Of a stretch of DNA of 64,000 nt, positions 1 to 11,400 are shown piece by piece. The notes under the pieces were generated by a model, which was not told the DNA's origin, did not search any database, and saw only the letters and a program-made list of their open reading frames with translations. A program made the position numbers and the translations under genes. This stretch comes from Jaltomata sinuosa. Its lineage: Eukaryota > Streptophyta > Magnoliopsida > Solanales > Solanaceae. Position 1 is the first letter of the stretch; the number at the start of each line of letters is the position of its first letter. The stretch covers positions 186,001-250,000 of the forward strand of contig QJPP01000332.1 in NCBI GenBank assembly GCA_003996215.1, read 5' to 3'.

Positions 1-1323
1 TAAAATTTTAATCTTCAAAAACACTGGTTGGTTCATGACCCGTACACCAAAACCACGGTCAGTAGAGTGACCCGTGGTTTGTCAAAATTCAGCTTTTCTA
101 CCCAGTTTCCACGGATGACTTGATGGGTCATCGTTTTGAACGACGTTCCATCTTGTAACCCGTGGAATCACCTTTAGAGAGGTACCAAGTCCTCTAAATT
201 CCCTGAGTGGATTGATGACCCATCAACCTATTTCACGACCCGTTCTTCCACTCATAATCCCTGAGGATCAGAGGATCCTCAAATCCTAAAGTCGGAACCA
301 CGGGTCAACAGAACGGTCCGTTGTCCTGAACCAAGGACCGTAGAGGGACTCGTGGTGTTAAGGTATAGTAGACCCCTAAAAGTGGAATTTGAAACCACGA
401 ATCAGTTGATGGCTCGTCCTTTAGGATGAAGGACAGTGGACTGACTCGTGGTCTCTGAAGCTGACTTTTTCCAGCTTTTTCCATGTTTTAGTTCAGGGGT
501 ATTTTTGTAATTTCCTACTCTTTTAACTCCTATACTAAGTTTTTTAAGCCTATTTAGGAGGGTTTATATTCTCACTTGACCTAAGTTCTCTCCCATTCTT
601 TCAATCAACTTCCAAAAGAAGAAAAGGAGTTCCATCTTCTCAAACTTCAAGTTAGGGTTTGAAGCTCCAAGTCTCAAACTCCAAGTTCAAGTCTCCTAAG
701 TCTTTTCAATTCAAGTGGGTTAGCTTCAATCAAGGTATGTGGGTAATCAACAAGGGGTTCCTTTCACACTTGTGTCCAAAACCTCTTATTCAAATTTTGA
801 TTTCATGATCTTCAAATTAGGGTTCTTTATCCAATTCTTATGGGTGTTGCTAAATATGATCTTCTCGTGATTGGATTATGAAATTTATATTAAATTGCAT
901 GATTTCACATGGATTTTTACATGTTGACTCTTATTTCATGAATTGAAGTTTAACCATGAAAATTTCTACATGCATGAAAGTTGATTTAAGCAAATTGGAT
1001 TTTTGATAGCATATTCGTTAAGGATTTTCAAGCAAATTGGACCTCTTATTTCCGTATTTCGAGTTATCTAGGGTCTTATCCTAACAACTCTTTATGTTAT
1101 GAGTAGAGGCTTTCAGACATAGACAGTATTTAGGTTTCTTTTCTTATGTTGTATCCCTATTTGACTGACGATTCATGCTTATGTCTATATTTGGATTCCA
1201 CTATTATGCTTCCACTCTCATTTTATTGTTATGCTTGGGTATGCTATGACCAAGGGGTTAGCTTGGGGCACTTGCGGTCCCAAGTCCCGTGTTATGTCTA
1301 GGGGGTAACCTCGGGGCATGACA
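1..1323 (+). repeat. E 5' LTR (5' end outside window, internal deletion)
   Basis: Matches 26017-28148 in order, but lacks about 810 bases between roughly 1035 and 1045, equivalent to 27055-27863. The deletion removes the TATA-like region and the downstream part of the LTR. The LTR ends TGACA at 1323. A splice-donor-like CAAGGTATGT lies at 731-740. Short CCACG/CGTGG words are scattered through the first 450 bases. Confidence 0.85.
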
Positions 1324-1327
1324 AAGT

Positions 1328-1339
1328 TGGTATCAGAAC
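1328..1339 (+). other. E primer-binding site (tRNA-iMet type)
   Basis: TGGTATCAGAAC lies four bases after the LTR end. It differs by one base from the common plant primer site TGGTATCAGAGC, complementary to the 3' end of initiator methionine tRNA. Confidence 0.8.
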
Positions 1340-1535
1340 TTCAGGTTCAAGAGTCCTAGGGTGTCTGAAAGTCACATCGAGTAGAGTCTCTTTCATGGGT
1401 GTGAAGCGCCCCACATTTATGAGAGGGGGGCTGTGAGGTGTTTTAGGAAAAAACTTCACTTCTTTGTGTTCAATATAATTCGATAGAGTTTGACTCTACT
1501 TACCCTTCTAATCCATTCCATACGAATTTCAGATA

Positions 1536-2095
1536 ATGTCTCCATAAAAAAACCCCACGAGGATTGCTAATCCAACCACTCCAGATCATGAGGTTACGAA
1601 TGTAGAATTTCGTGAAGCCATCTGTATGTTGGCTCAAGCCATGATAACTCAGTTGAATGAGAAGGAGAAACTAAAGAAAAGAAAGAGGAAGAACAAGAAG
1701 ATCGGAGCATGGAACCAATCATCTTCTCAGCATAGGTCATCCGGACCAACCCCATCTTTAGTTAACACACCTGCACTCGATTCTCAGTCTTGTCATGAAA
1801 GGTCTTCGAAGACCTTGAGGTACCCTCATTGTAGTAGATTCGTAAGTTTCATCTAGGTGAATGTCTTGCTGGCAAAGGGAGGTGGTTTGGGTGTGGTCAG
1901 TGAGGCCATAGGATAAGGGATTGCCCCTTATCTAAGTGGAGCAACGGTGGTGTTCATCTCCAAAGACAATTCCTTCAATTGCCTAGCCAGCCGGGTCAGA
2001 GTATTCCTCCAGAAGTTAAATCAGGTACATCACTAGATTTCCTTCCTGTATGTATCCACAGTCCCCAGACCCCTATTATTGTTTGGTTGTGAGTT
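1536..2095 (+). pseudogene. gag: E gag remnant
   Basis: A gag start ATG at 1536 follows TTTCAG-AT, as in the sister elements. The first codons match the Tekay gag N-terminus (EFREAI and MLAQAM near 1605-1640), with a stop in the fourth codon. The capsid core present in B at about 8640-9130 is missing; the frame passes into the basic linker and then, after further stops, a recognisable CCHC zinc knuckle region (GECLAGKGG at about 1857-1885, then GHRIRDCP near 1905-1925). The protease and everything after it are lost. It is a dead fragment. Identity as gag is firm, the right-hand limit is approximate. Confidence 0.65.
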
Positions 2096-3280
2096 GTCTT
2101 GACCTAGAACTAAGTGGGGATATGAGGGTGGAGGCCTAGACTTTCAGGTGAAGGAGGGTCTTAGACTATAGAAGGAAGTGTGTATTCGTGTTGGATTCTG
2201 GAGTAGTGTATGTTCTGTTAGGGTAAAATGATTAGTTCCTTTGAGAGGTTGGTGAGAGGTCTATAGACTTAAGGAGAGTAACATGAACCTAAGGGGGAGA
2301 TTGTAAAATGTAGAATCGGCCAGATTTTAGAGGCTCAGGTAGTGATGCTTGTGGGTGTTAGAACAAAGTCAAGAGGGGAAGCATAAGCTTATTTCCGTCC
2401 TAGCATCCTAAGTATACTTCTGCTATTATAATACCTTTTGCATGCCTTGTGTGTCAGCACCATGGTCCAATTTCAGATTCACGCTCGTGTTTAGATTCTA
2501 GAATGGCAAGTGATTGCTTTAGACAATGATTCTACTCTTATCCTGCGATCCTATAAATTCCAGCTTTATGCCCTAAGGTTGTTGTCTATGTAAACTCATG
2601 TCTCTCAATATGCTCGGTCCTATTTTCTCAGTTCATTCTTTAGACATGCCTCTATGTCTAATCAAATTATGTTACATCATGTATATACTTTGACCTGATT
2701 CTTGAAACAGTTTGCATTTATGATTTCCTTGCTCTAAAAGACCTTGACCCTTGCCTTTGATGACGAAGGGTGGTGATCTCCACCATTCATTCCTTACATG
2801 CCCAGTATGTGAAATACTCATGCCTATTATGGTCAACTTCCCAAGCCTCACCTTGAGTGACTTGATCACGCTAAGTGTAAGTTAAGATCAATCTGTAATC
2901 TTTCATTCATGACATTCCTGCTCCCACTCTCTTCTTTTAATGATTCGGGTTTATATTGTTATAAGTGTTAGGGGAGAAGGCCTTGTAATAGCCTAGCTGG
3001 GAGGTAACAGATTCCTTTTCCTTGTTAGTGTACTTGTTCCACCTTGACTTCTAGGTGTGGGCGAATTATGAGATAAGGATTATTCATGCAAAATAGTTAG
3101 ATGAGGAAGTTTAGTATGTCCCTCTGTAGAAGTTTTTGAATTTGCGATTCCTAGTTATGATAGGGAAGAGGAGATAAGTCTTAAATAGGATGAGCTACGA
3201 AACCATAAGGTCACCATAGTTATAAGCTTGAATATCATGATGGGATTCATGTGGATACCTGTTTTGCGCAACTAGTGACC
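2096..3280 (+). other. E interior, unassigned sequence
   Basis: About 1.2 kb between the gag scrap and the F insertion. I recognise no pol domain in any frame. A tract AAGGGGGAGAT followed by TGTAAAATG at about 2296-2314 resembles a polypurine tract joined to an LTR start, but no matching LTR follows. It may be badly decayed E interior or another old insertion. Confidence 0.4.
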
Positions 3281-3285
3281 CTTTG
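3281..3285. repeat. Target-site duplication of F, left copy (CTTTG)
   Basis: CTTTG directly precedes TGTCACGCCC, the outer end of the F LTR. The same five bases follow the other F LTR at 24836-24840. Confidence 0.85.
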
Positions 3286-5832
3286 TGTCACGCCCATAGG
3301 CTACCCCTTAGACGTAACACGGAACTCAGGACTCAGGATCACAAGTTACCCAAGTTAACCCTTGGTCATAGCATAACATAGGCATACACGAGGAAACATA
3401 GAGGAAGCATAAATAAAAAGCTAGGCAACCCAATCCATAAATGATGAAGTCAATAAGAAACATAATCCAAAAGGGAGACTCAAATACTGTCTATATCTGA
3501 AAAGCCTCTATATGACATAAGAAGTTGCTAGGACAAGACCCTAGATAACTCAAAGTACGAAAGTGAATATAGCCATACAAAATACTAAGATCATAACTAG
3601 CCCTCGAATAATGAGGACTCACCAACACTGACTGGAATGGCCTGCGGTCTCTAGCCACGTGCTTGAGGGAGGGAACCTGAGTCTGCATCATAAAGAGGAT
3701 GCAGCGCAAATATGCGTCAGTACTATAGGATGTACCAAGTATGTGATATATGCATGTGATATGATGAAATATACTTGGAAGCATGCTTAAAACTGAGATC
3801 ATGCATAATTTTTTTGTGATAAAACATGCTTAAAAAATCCTTGAAGCTGAAATCATATGATAATAGTAAAATGTTTAATGAAATGACTCAATGCAATATT
3901 ATAAGCTGAAAACATAATCAAATCATAAGTCATAAGTAGTAAGTCTGAAATCTAAAAGCAAAGAGTCAATAGAATCTTTTAACGAAAACTAGCTTCTGTG
4001 GGAGGTTCTCTTAACAGACATAGACCATGTGAGCTATATGGAATCTGATGTATCCGCTTGATCGAGAGGACCCAATATACCTTGCCAGGGTATAAAGGCA
4101 TGACTATGGCGTAATCACTAAATCTGATGCCCAACTGAGGGGACTTAGAACCTACGGGGACACGTAGTTCTGGTACTAAGGGTACTCTCACCCTATCCAA
4201 ATCGGTGCTAAATACTACTCCCAAAATATATACATATAGCTCATAATACTTGTGACATATCTGATGTCAAAACTGTTCATAACTTAGGTAGACATATCTG
4301 GATGCCAAACCTTTCATAAAACATAGAGACATATCTAATGTCCAAAACTGTTGGAAAAGCATAAGGACATATCTGATGTCATGCAATTCACAAGTCATAA
4401 GTCTTAAAGCTTTGCAAAACCATAATTCAAAATATACTTTCCTTCTAATATCATAGCTTAAAGAATTAGGCATGCAATTTCATAAAAATAGAGGTCATGT
4501 TTTCCAAACATACCAATTTTGCTTGAAGACATGCAATTCAAAGGAATCATTCTAAAATTCATCATCAATATATGGGCTTTTGAAATCAAATAAGAAACTT
4601 TAATTAAATCATAGATACGTAATGAGAATCCATGAACTTATGCTTTAAAACTGAACCCATAGGTTTTCCCCAATTTTGGTAAGAACCCAAGTTTCATAAA
4701 TTGCATAAGGATTAGCCTTAAAATCATGAATAGGAAATCACTTATAAAAAACCATGCAAAATCATGCAATTTAGAGTCAAAATCCATAGGAGAATCATGA
4801 GGAAACAATTTGTAAAGAAACCCATGAGAATTGGGTAAGAACCCTAATTTGGAAATTCATAAAATCAATTTTGGAAGTTAGGGTTTTGGGCACAAGGGTG
4901 AAGGGAACCCATGTTGAATACTCACATACCTGAATGGAGATTTCCTAACTTGGCACTTAAGGATGGAGACTTGAAGATGGAATCCTTAGCTTGAAGCTTG
5001 TTGAATGGAGACCCTTTTCTTCACTTGGAACTTGATTTAGAGGATGGAAGAGAACTTAGGCTCAGTGGGATTAAAACTCCTTCTAATTTGCCCAAAAAGA
5101 CTTAACTTAGGAGTTAAAAGAGTGAGAAATTACAAAAATACCCCAAGGAAAAGAGTCTAAAATACTACTGAAAATTTTGTCACAGGCTTCTACGGACATG
5201 AATCATGACCCTGGAATGGATCACGGTTCATGGAAAGGGTTCGTGGTTCCTGGGCGAAGTTTCTGGCCTCTGGACTAATTTCCACGAGTTGGTTTCACGA
5301 CACGTGGAAACTTCCATGACCCATGGAACCCTCTTGGGGTTTTCAGGTAAAAAAATTGATTTCCACGAGTTGATTTCATGACCCGTGGAAACTACCTCTA
5401 CACGTGGAAACTTCCACGACCCATGGAACCTTCTCGTGGTTGTTGTCTGTCATTTTGACTGACAGATACCCTTTAGTAAAACACTGATAACCTTTTTCTC
5501 CGGACTCGGATTAATACGAAGTTGGTGGAGTTGGAAAGAAGATTCAAATACCTTTAATTTGGTAGGTACTAGGCCACCTAACTCTTTATATTCTAGGAGT
5601 TATGATTGTTTGAAGTTGACCCTTAAAAAATCTTACACTAAAACTCAATCGGTAAGGAATCTTTCAACTCAACTTTGAGCTAGGTTCTTTATGACCCTTA
5701 TTCATATCTAATACACCTTTAAAATTTAAGAATAGGTCTTAATACTTAGATACATAAAAAAATTATCTAGTTCAGGTCTAACAACACATAAAGAACGATT
5801 CAGATTTGGCTTAGAATTTCTGGGGTATTACA
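3286..5832 (-). repeat. F 3' LTR (complete, 2547 bp)
   Basis: Read on the minus strand it starts TGTAATACCCC at 5832 and ends GGGCGTGACA at 3286. It carries a CAGGTATGT donor-like motif (complement near 4920-4935), several dyads of the type GGACAT..ATGTCC (complement near 4285-4385), and repeated CCACG/CGTGG words near 5200-5450. Confidence 0.9.
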
Positions 5833-6052
5833 ATATCTCCCCCTTCTAAGTTGAGAGTGGAGGGGGAAAGGGTTGCAATTCTATCAACTGAGTTTTAAGA
5901 GCTGAAGTATTTACATTATAACTAATCTTTGACTGAATTATAAAATGAGTTGAATTCATGAGGCATGTAAGCATACTGAGGGCATGAGAATAATTGATGG
6001 TGTATGAAACTGAATGGTTAACATGATAACTGATATGGATTAAGAGTAGTTT
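5833..6052 (-). other. F 3' interior end with polypurine tract
   Basis: On the minus strand a tract AAGGGGGAGATAT (5833-5845) directly precedes the LTR start, as in a plus-strand primer site of an LTR element. The other ~205 bases are the 3' untranslated interior of F. They end where element B begins (TGTAATACC at 6053). Confidence 0.75.
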
Positions 6053-7115
6053 TGTAATACCCCATACACGTATCCAGCTATCCAAGATAAAAACTTCAGA
6101 AATTTTCAAAGTTCTAGGGACTACGGGTCAAACAATGACTCATCATTTGAACGACGGGTCCATCCTGTTGACTCGTGGATTGCCTTCTGAGGATTTACAT
6201 TTTCCCAAGTCCCCTTCAGGAACTATGAGTCAAGTCTATGACTCATCATTGGAACAATGAGTCATAGTCTTGAGTCGTGGTTTGACCAAGTCAGCCTAGC
6301 TCCCTGTTAACGACGACTCCATTTGACGACTCTTTATCACTTCTACTGGGCCGTCCAGTTGACCCGTAGAAGTGAAGTTGCACTTGAAATTCCCAGCTGA
6401 GTTCTACGACTCCATACAATGAACCGTGATCCAAACCATGACTCATAGACTGAGTCGTGGTCACTGAAAGTTGACCAATTTCTAGCTTTTTCCCAATTAA
6501 TTCCTAGGGGTATTTTGGTCATTTTCCACCCTATTATGTATTAAGTGCAGCCGTTTTGACTACTTTTAAAAGGGTTTTCACCCATATTAACCTAAGTCCC
6601 TCTTAAGTTCATCATTCTTCACTCAAAGAGGAAAATTGCTCTCAAGAACAAGACTCCAAAGCTCCAAGCCAAGTCTCCTAATACCTTTCCAATCAAGTGA
6701 GTAATCTTCCACCAAGGTATGTTGGTTTTTAACAATGGGTTCCTTTCACCCTTGTGCCCAAATTCCCCAACTCTTATCTTGAAGTACAAAGTTATGAAAT
6801 TAGGGTTTTGATCTAAAATTGGGGAAAGTTTATGAAATCAGTTTATATGTTTAAATTCATGGTTTCATCTTGATTACTCATGATTTGATTATGATTCTCT
6901 CATTGATTTTAAAAGCACAAGCATGAAACGTTGATTTCTAGCATGAAACTATGAATTTACATATTTTCAAGAAAAAGTTGGCATGATTAGATATCATGGC
7001 CTCTATGTAGTTATGAAATTGCATGACTAATTCTTTAAGTATGAATTTAACAAGAAAAGTATATTTTGAATTATGGTATTGCAAAGCTTTAAGATTCATG
7101 ACTTGTGAATTGCAT

Positions 7116-7362
7116 GACATCAGATATGTCCTTATGCTTTTCCAACAGTTTTTGGACATCAGATATGTCCCCATGTTTTAATTTCCAACAGTTTTTGGAC
7201 ATCAGATATGTCCCCATGTTTTATGAAAGATTTGGACATCAGATATTTCCTTATGTTTTAAGAAAGGTTTGGCATCTAGATATGTCCACCTAAGCTAAGT
7301 GAATTACATGGTATCAGATATACCCTTATGCTTTTCAAACAGATTTGGCATCAGATATGCCC
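7116..7362 (+). repeat. Seven-unit tandem array with GGACAT-cagat-ATGTCC dyads
   Basis: Units start at 7116, 7154, 7197, 7234, 7271, 7310 and 7347, a spacing of 37-43 bases. Each centres on a dyad of the form GGACATCAGATATGTCC or a variant (GGCATC..., GGTATC...). The array ends about 15 bases before the TATA box at 7377. The 3' LTR has six units at the matching place. Confidence 0.9.
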
Positions 7363-7376
7363 AGTATTATATGAGC

Positions 7377-7386
7377 TATATATATG
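7377..7386 (+). promoter_or_regulatory. Candidate TATA box in B 5' LTR
   Basis: TATATATATG lies directly after the tandem array, followed by a segment conserved among the Tekay LTRs here (GTTTTGGGAGTARTATT). It would start transcription near 7410, leaving about 830 bases of R-U5. Confidence 0.5.
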
Positions 7387-7919
7387 TTTTGGGAGTAATA
7401 TTAGCACCGAGTTGGACAGGGTGAGAGTACCCAAAAGGGTCCGAGAACTACGTGCCCCTGTAGGTCTTAAGTCCCCTATGTTGGGCATTAGTTTTTGTGA
7501 TCACGCCAAAGTAATGCCTTTCTACCCGGGCAAGGTATATTGGGTCCTTTCGATGGGGCGGATACATCAGATTCCATGTAGCTCACATGGTCTATGTCGG
7601 TTAGAGAACCTCCACAGAAAACAATTTATGCTTTTAAAAAAACTTGCATTTTACTCTTATTCAGGTCTCAGACTTATTAGTTATGATTATGTTCAGCTTA
7701 TGGAAAGTATTAGTCTTTTTGTTCAGTTTATCTGTAAAAGCATGATTTCAGTTATTAAGTATATTTAGTATGTTTTCTTCATGATCATGAATTGCTCACA
7801 TACTTAGTACATTCCATAGTACTAACTCATATTGTGTTGCATCCTTTGATGATGCAGATTCAGGTACCCCTTCTCAGCTTCGTGGTTAGAGTCTCATGCC
7901 ACTTCCTTAGTAAGCTGTG

Positions 7920-8450
7920 GTGAGTCCTCATGGTTCGAGGACTAGTTATGTGTTTCCTTATGTTAGCTTTACTTTTATACTCTGAGTTAGCTCGGGTCTT
8001 GTCCTAGAAACTCTTTATGTTATGACTAGAGGCTTTCAGACATAGTTTGTATTCGAGTTCCCTTTTTGGATATTGTATGTTATGTGGCTCTTAGACCCTT
8101 ATTGATGTTTCCTTATTGGATTTCCGTATTATGCTTTCGCTTATCTTTTGTTATGCTTGAGAATGCTATGGCCAAGGGTTATCTTGGGATCCTTGTGGTC
8201 CTGAGTCCCGTGTTACATCTAGGGGGTAACCTCAGGGCGTGACAAACTTGGTATCAGAGCCTCAGGTTCAAGAGTCCTAGGATGTCTGAAAGCCACATCG
8301 AGTAGAGTCTTTTTCATGTGTGTGAAGTGTGCCACACATATGATAGGGAAGATATGAGATGTCTTAGAAAAACTTCACTTCTTTCATGATCACATCGTGC
8401 GATAGAGCTTAAGTCTAATATTTCTATAACCCTTATCTTATGCGTTTCAG
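7920..8450 (+). other. Candidate leader intron 2 (B), removing LTR end and primer site
   Basis: GTGAGT at 7920-7925 is a good donor. The acceptor TGCGTTTCAG ends at 8450, three bases before the gag start position. Branch-like CTAAT lies about 30 bases upstream. The interval spans the LTR end (8244) and the primer site (8249). Equivalent sites occur in G (29506-30034) and J (54599-55113), at 515-531 bases. Motif-based inference only. Confidence 0.35.
8249..8260 (+). other. B primer-binding site (tRNA-iMet)
   Basis: TGGTATCAGAGC, an exact match to the common plant initiator-Met primer site, four bases after the 5' LTR. Confidence 0.9.
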
Positions 8451-8453
8451 ATT

Positions 8454-11400
8454 ATTCCTCCTCGGCGTGCTATGCCCTCATGAGCCACTCAAAATGTCGG
8501 TCCTCAAGTTCCAATTCCCGATGTCATGAATGATGAGTTTAGGAATGCTATTCACCTACTAGCTCAGACTTTGGCAAATCAACAGGCTCCTACCCCCGCT
8601 CATCCTCAAGGTGGGGTAGCGTCCCGAGTTCGTGACTTTGTCCGTATGAACCCACCGGAGTTTTAGGGTTCGAAAATGAGTGAGGACCCGCTTAACTTTA
8701 TTGAACAAGTGAGGAAGATCTTTTAAGTTATGAAAGTAGCGGGTGTTGATTGTGTTGAGCTTGCATCCTACCAACTCAAGGATGTGGCTCATATTTGGTT
8801 CACACAATGGAAGGAGGCTAGGGTGAGGGATGTGATCCCCACGACTTGGGAGTATTTTGAGAGATCCTTTCTTTATAATTTCTTTCCTCGTGAGTTGAGG
8901 CAAGCGAAAGTGGAGGAATTTGTGAACTGTAGAAAAGGTTTGATGTCGGTGCAAGAGTATAGTTTGAAGTTCACTCAGTTGTCTAGGCATGCTCCCTCCA
9001 TGGTAGCGGACCCGCATGATCAAATGAGCAAGTTTATCTATGGGGTTTTCGATATAGTGAAGAAGAAGTGTAGGTCTGCCTTGTTGTTGAGTGACATGAA
9101 CATCTCTCATCTCATGACTCATTCCCATCAGATCAAGGGTGATAAACTCAAGTAGATGGCTAGGGAGAACAAGAGGGGTAGATCCGAGGGATCATGTTTT
9201 GGTCATCACAGGTCTGGAGGTGGACATCTCTCTTCTTTCCAGAAGAAGTCATCAGGTCCTGTTCACTCTTCTGCTAGTGCTCCTACCCAAGCTCAGAAGC
9301 CTCATCATGATCAGGGTGGTAGGGGATTTGGTTCCTATTCTCAGACTCAAGGCAGTGTCACTAAGGGATCTTCCTACCCAGCTTGTGTTAAGTGTGGGAA
9401 GACTTACCCCGGTGAGTGTTTGGCTGGTAGAGAGGGTTGTTTTGGGTGTGGTCAGACCGGACACCATGTTAGAGATTTCCCTTCAGCTAAGAAGGGGCAG
9501 GGAGGTGGTAGGACTCAGTCTACCCCAGCAGCTTCAAGTGGTAGACCAGCCCTGCAGGGCGCAGCTTCTAGTTCTGGTGGTCACCGCCAGAACTGTCTTT
9601 ATGCCATGTCCTCCCGACAGGATCAGGAGAGTTCTCCACATATGGTTAGCAGTATGTTCAAAGTCTTCTCTCTTGATGTGTATGCCTTGTTGGATCCCAG
9701 TGCATCCTTATCTTTTGTAACCCCTTATGTGGCTTGTAAGTTTGAAATTCATCCCGAATTACTTTTAGAACCCTTTCATGTTTCTACTCCTGTTGGTGAG
9801 TTAGTCTTAACCGAACGAGTCTATCGAAATTTCCCTATCTCAGTCCTTCATAGAGTCACTTCAATGGATTTAGTAGAGTTGGAGATGACTGATTTTGATG
9901 TCATCCTCGGTATGGATTGGTTGTATGCATGTTATGCCTTAATTAATTATCGCACTCGTGTGGTTAGTTTCAAGTTTCCTAATGAACCTGTCCTAGAATG
10001 GCAAGGTAGTCCCTCTTCTTCGAAGGGTCATTTCATATCTTATCTTAAGGCTAGGAAAATGATTTCTAAGGGTTATATCTATCATATAGTTCGGGTTATG
10101 GACGCGGAGTCTGAGACCTCGACTACTCAGCCTGTCCCTGTTGTGAATGAATTCCTAGAAGTGTTCCCCGATGATTTGCCCAGAGTCCCTCCTGAGCGGG
10201 AAATTGACTTTGGGATAGATCTTCTTCTGGATACAAATCCTATCTTTATTCCTCCCTATAGAATGGCCCCCGCAGAACTTAAGGAGTTAAATGATCAACT
10301 GAAAGACTTGCTTGATAAGGGTTTTATCAGGCCTAGTATTTCTCCTTGGGGTTCCCCAATTATTTTTGTTCGGAAGAAGGATGGATCTTTTAGAATATGT
10401 ATTGATTACCATCAATTGAATAAGGTCACAATCAAGAATAACTATTCCATTCCTAGGATCGATGACTTGTTTAATCAACTTCAGGGTGTTAGTTTCTTCT
10501 CCAAAATTGACCTTAGATCCGGTTATCATCAGCTTCAGGTTCGGGAATGTGATATCCCGAAGACAGCCGTCAAGACTCAGTATGGTCACTATGAGTTTGT
10601 TGTTATGTCTTTTGGTCTAACGAATGCTCCTGCAGCTTTTATGGATTTGATGAACTATGTGTTCAAGCAGTATTTGGATATCTTTGTGATTGTTTTCATT
10701 GATGATATCCTCATATACTCTCAGAGTGAGGAGGAACATGAGGATCACTTGAGGGTTGTGTTGCAAACTCTCAAGGATAGACAGTTATTTGCTAAGTTTA
10801 GCAAGTGCAAGTTTTGGATGCAGTCTGTTGCTTTTCTGGGTCATATTGTGACTAAAGATGGTATTCGGGTTGATTCTCAAAAGATCGAGGCGGTAAAGAA
10901 CTGGCCAAGACCAACTTCTCCGTCTCATATTAGAAGATTCTTGGGTTTGGCTGGTTACTATAGGAGATTTGTGGAGGGGTTTTCCTTCCTTGCTTCCCCT
11001 TTGACCCGATTGACTCAGAAAAAAGGTTAAGTTTCAGTGGTCCGACTCTTGTGAGAAAAGTTTTTAGGAATTGAAGACTCGATTGACTACAGCTCCAGTA
11101 TTGCCTCTACCCGAGGGCCTTGATGATTTTGTTGTGTGTTTTTATGCCTCCCAAATTTGTTTGGGTTACATTTTGATGCAACGGGGCAAGGTGATTGCTT
11201 ATGACTCGAGACAGCTTAAGGTACATGAGAAGAACTACCCTACTCATGATCTTGAGCTAACGGCCATGGTTTCTGTTTTGAAGATTTGGAGGCACTACTT
11301 GTATGGTGTGCATGTGGATGTTTTCACCGATCATAAGAGTCTTCAATATGTGATCACTCAAAAGGAATTGAATTTGTGACAAAGGAGATGGCTTGATCTC

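Larger units (their letters stand above)
6717..7857 (+). other. Candidate LTR leader intron 1 (B)
   Basis: AAG/GTATGT at 6714-6722 matches the plant donor consensus. TACTAAC (7820-7826) lies about 32 bases before the GCAG that ends at 7857, a normal branch-to-acceptor distance. The same pieces recur at the same LTR places in E, F and G; the GTATGT core survives in nearly all LTR copies. The tandem array and TATA box at 7377 lie inside this interval, so intron 1 only makes sense for transcripts starting upstream of 6717. Hypothesis from motifs, no RNA evidence. Confidence 0.3.
6053..8244 (+). repeat. B 5' LTR (2192 bp)
   Basis: Starts TGTAATACCCC, ends GGGCGTGACA. In order it holds CCACG/CGTGG-rich sequence (6115-6460), a pyrimidine-rich stretch, a donor-like AAGGTATGT (6714-6722), a seven-unit tandem dyad array (7116-7362), a TATA box (7377), a branch-like TACTAAC and acceptor-like GCAG (7820-7857) and a GTGAGT donor-like motif (7920). 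Confidence 0.92.

Noticed and set aside
3286..5832. Solo LTR
   Set aside because: It keeps a polypurine tract and interior sequence on its inner side, and the matching LTR with the same CTTTG duplication lies at 22370-24835.
7116..7362. Regularly spaced 38-bp repeats that resemble a small CRISPR array
   Set aside because: The units vary, the spacers are nearly the same sequence, the locus is a plant LTR, and the array is duplicated in the other LTR. It is a tandem promoter repeat.
7328..7768. 146-codon frame in the B 5' LTR, with similar frames at 3979-4224, 14504-14851 and 22973-23245
   Set aside because: All fall in the same stretch of Tekay LTR on whichever strand is LTR-sense or antisense. 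They repeat because the LTR repeats; the predicted proteins diverge and are truncated freely.
8559..9128. 189-codon reading frame on the minus strand
   Set aside because: It lies antisense over the B gag, whose sense strand has clear capsid motifs. No domain on the antisense.
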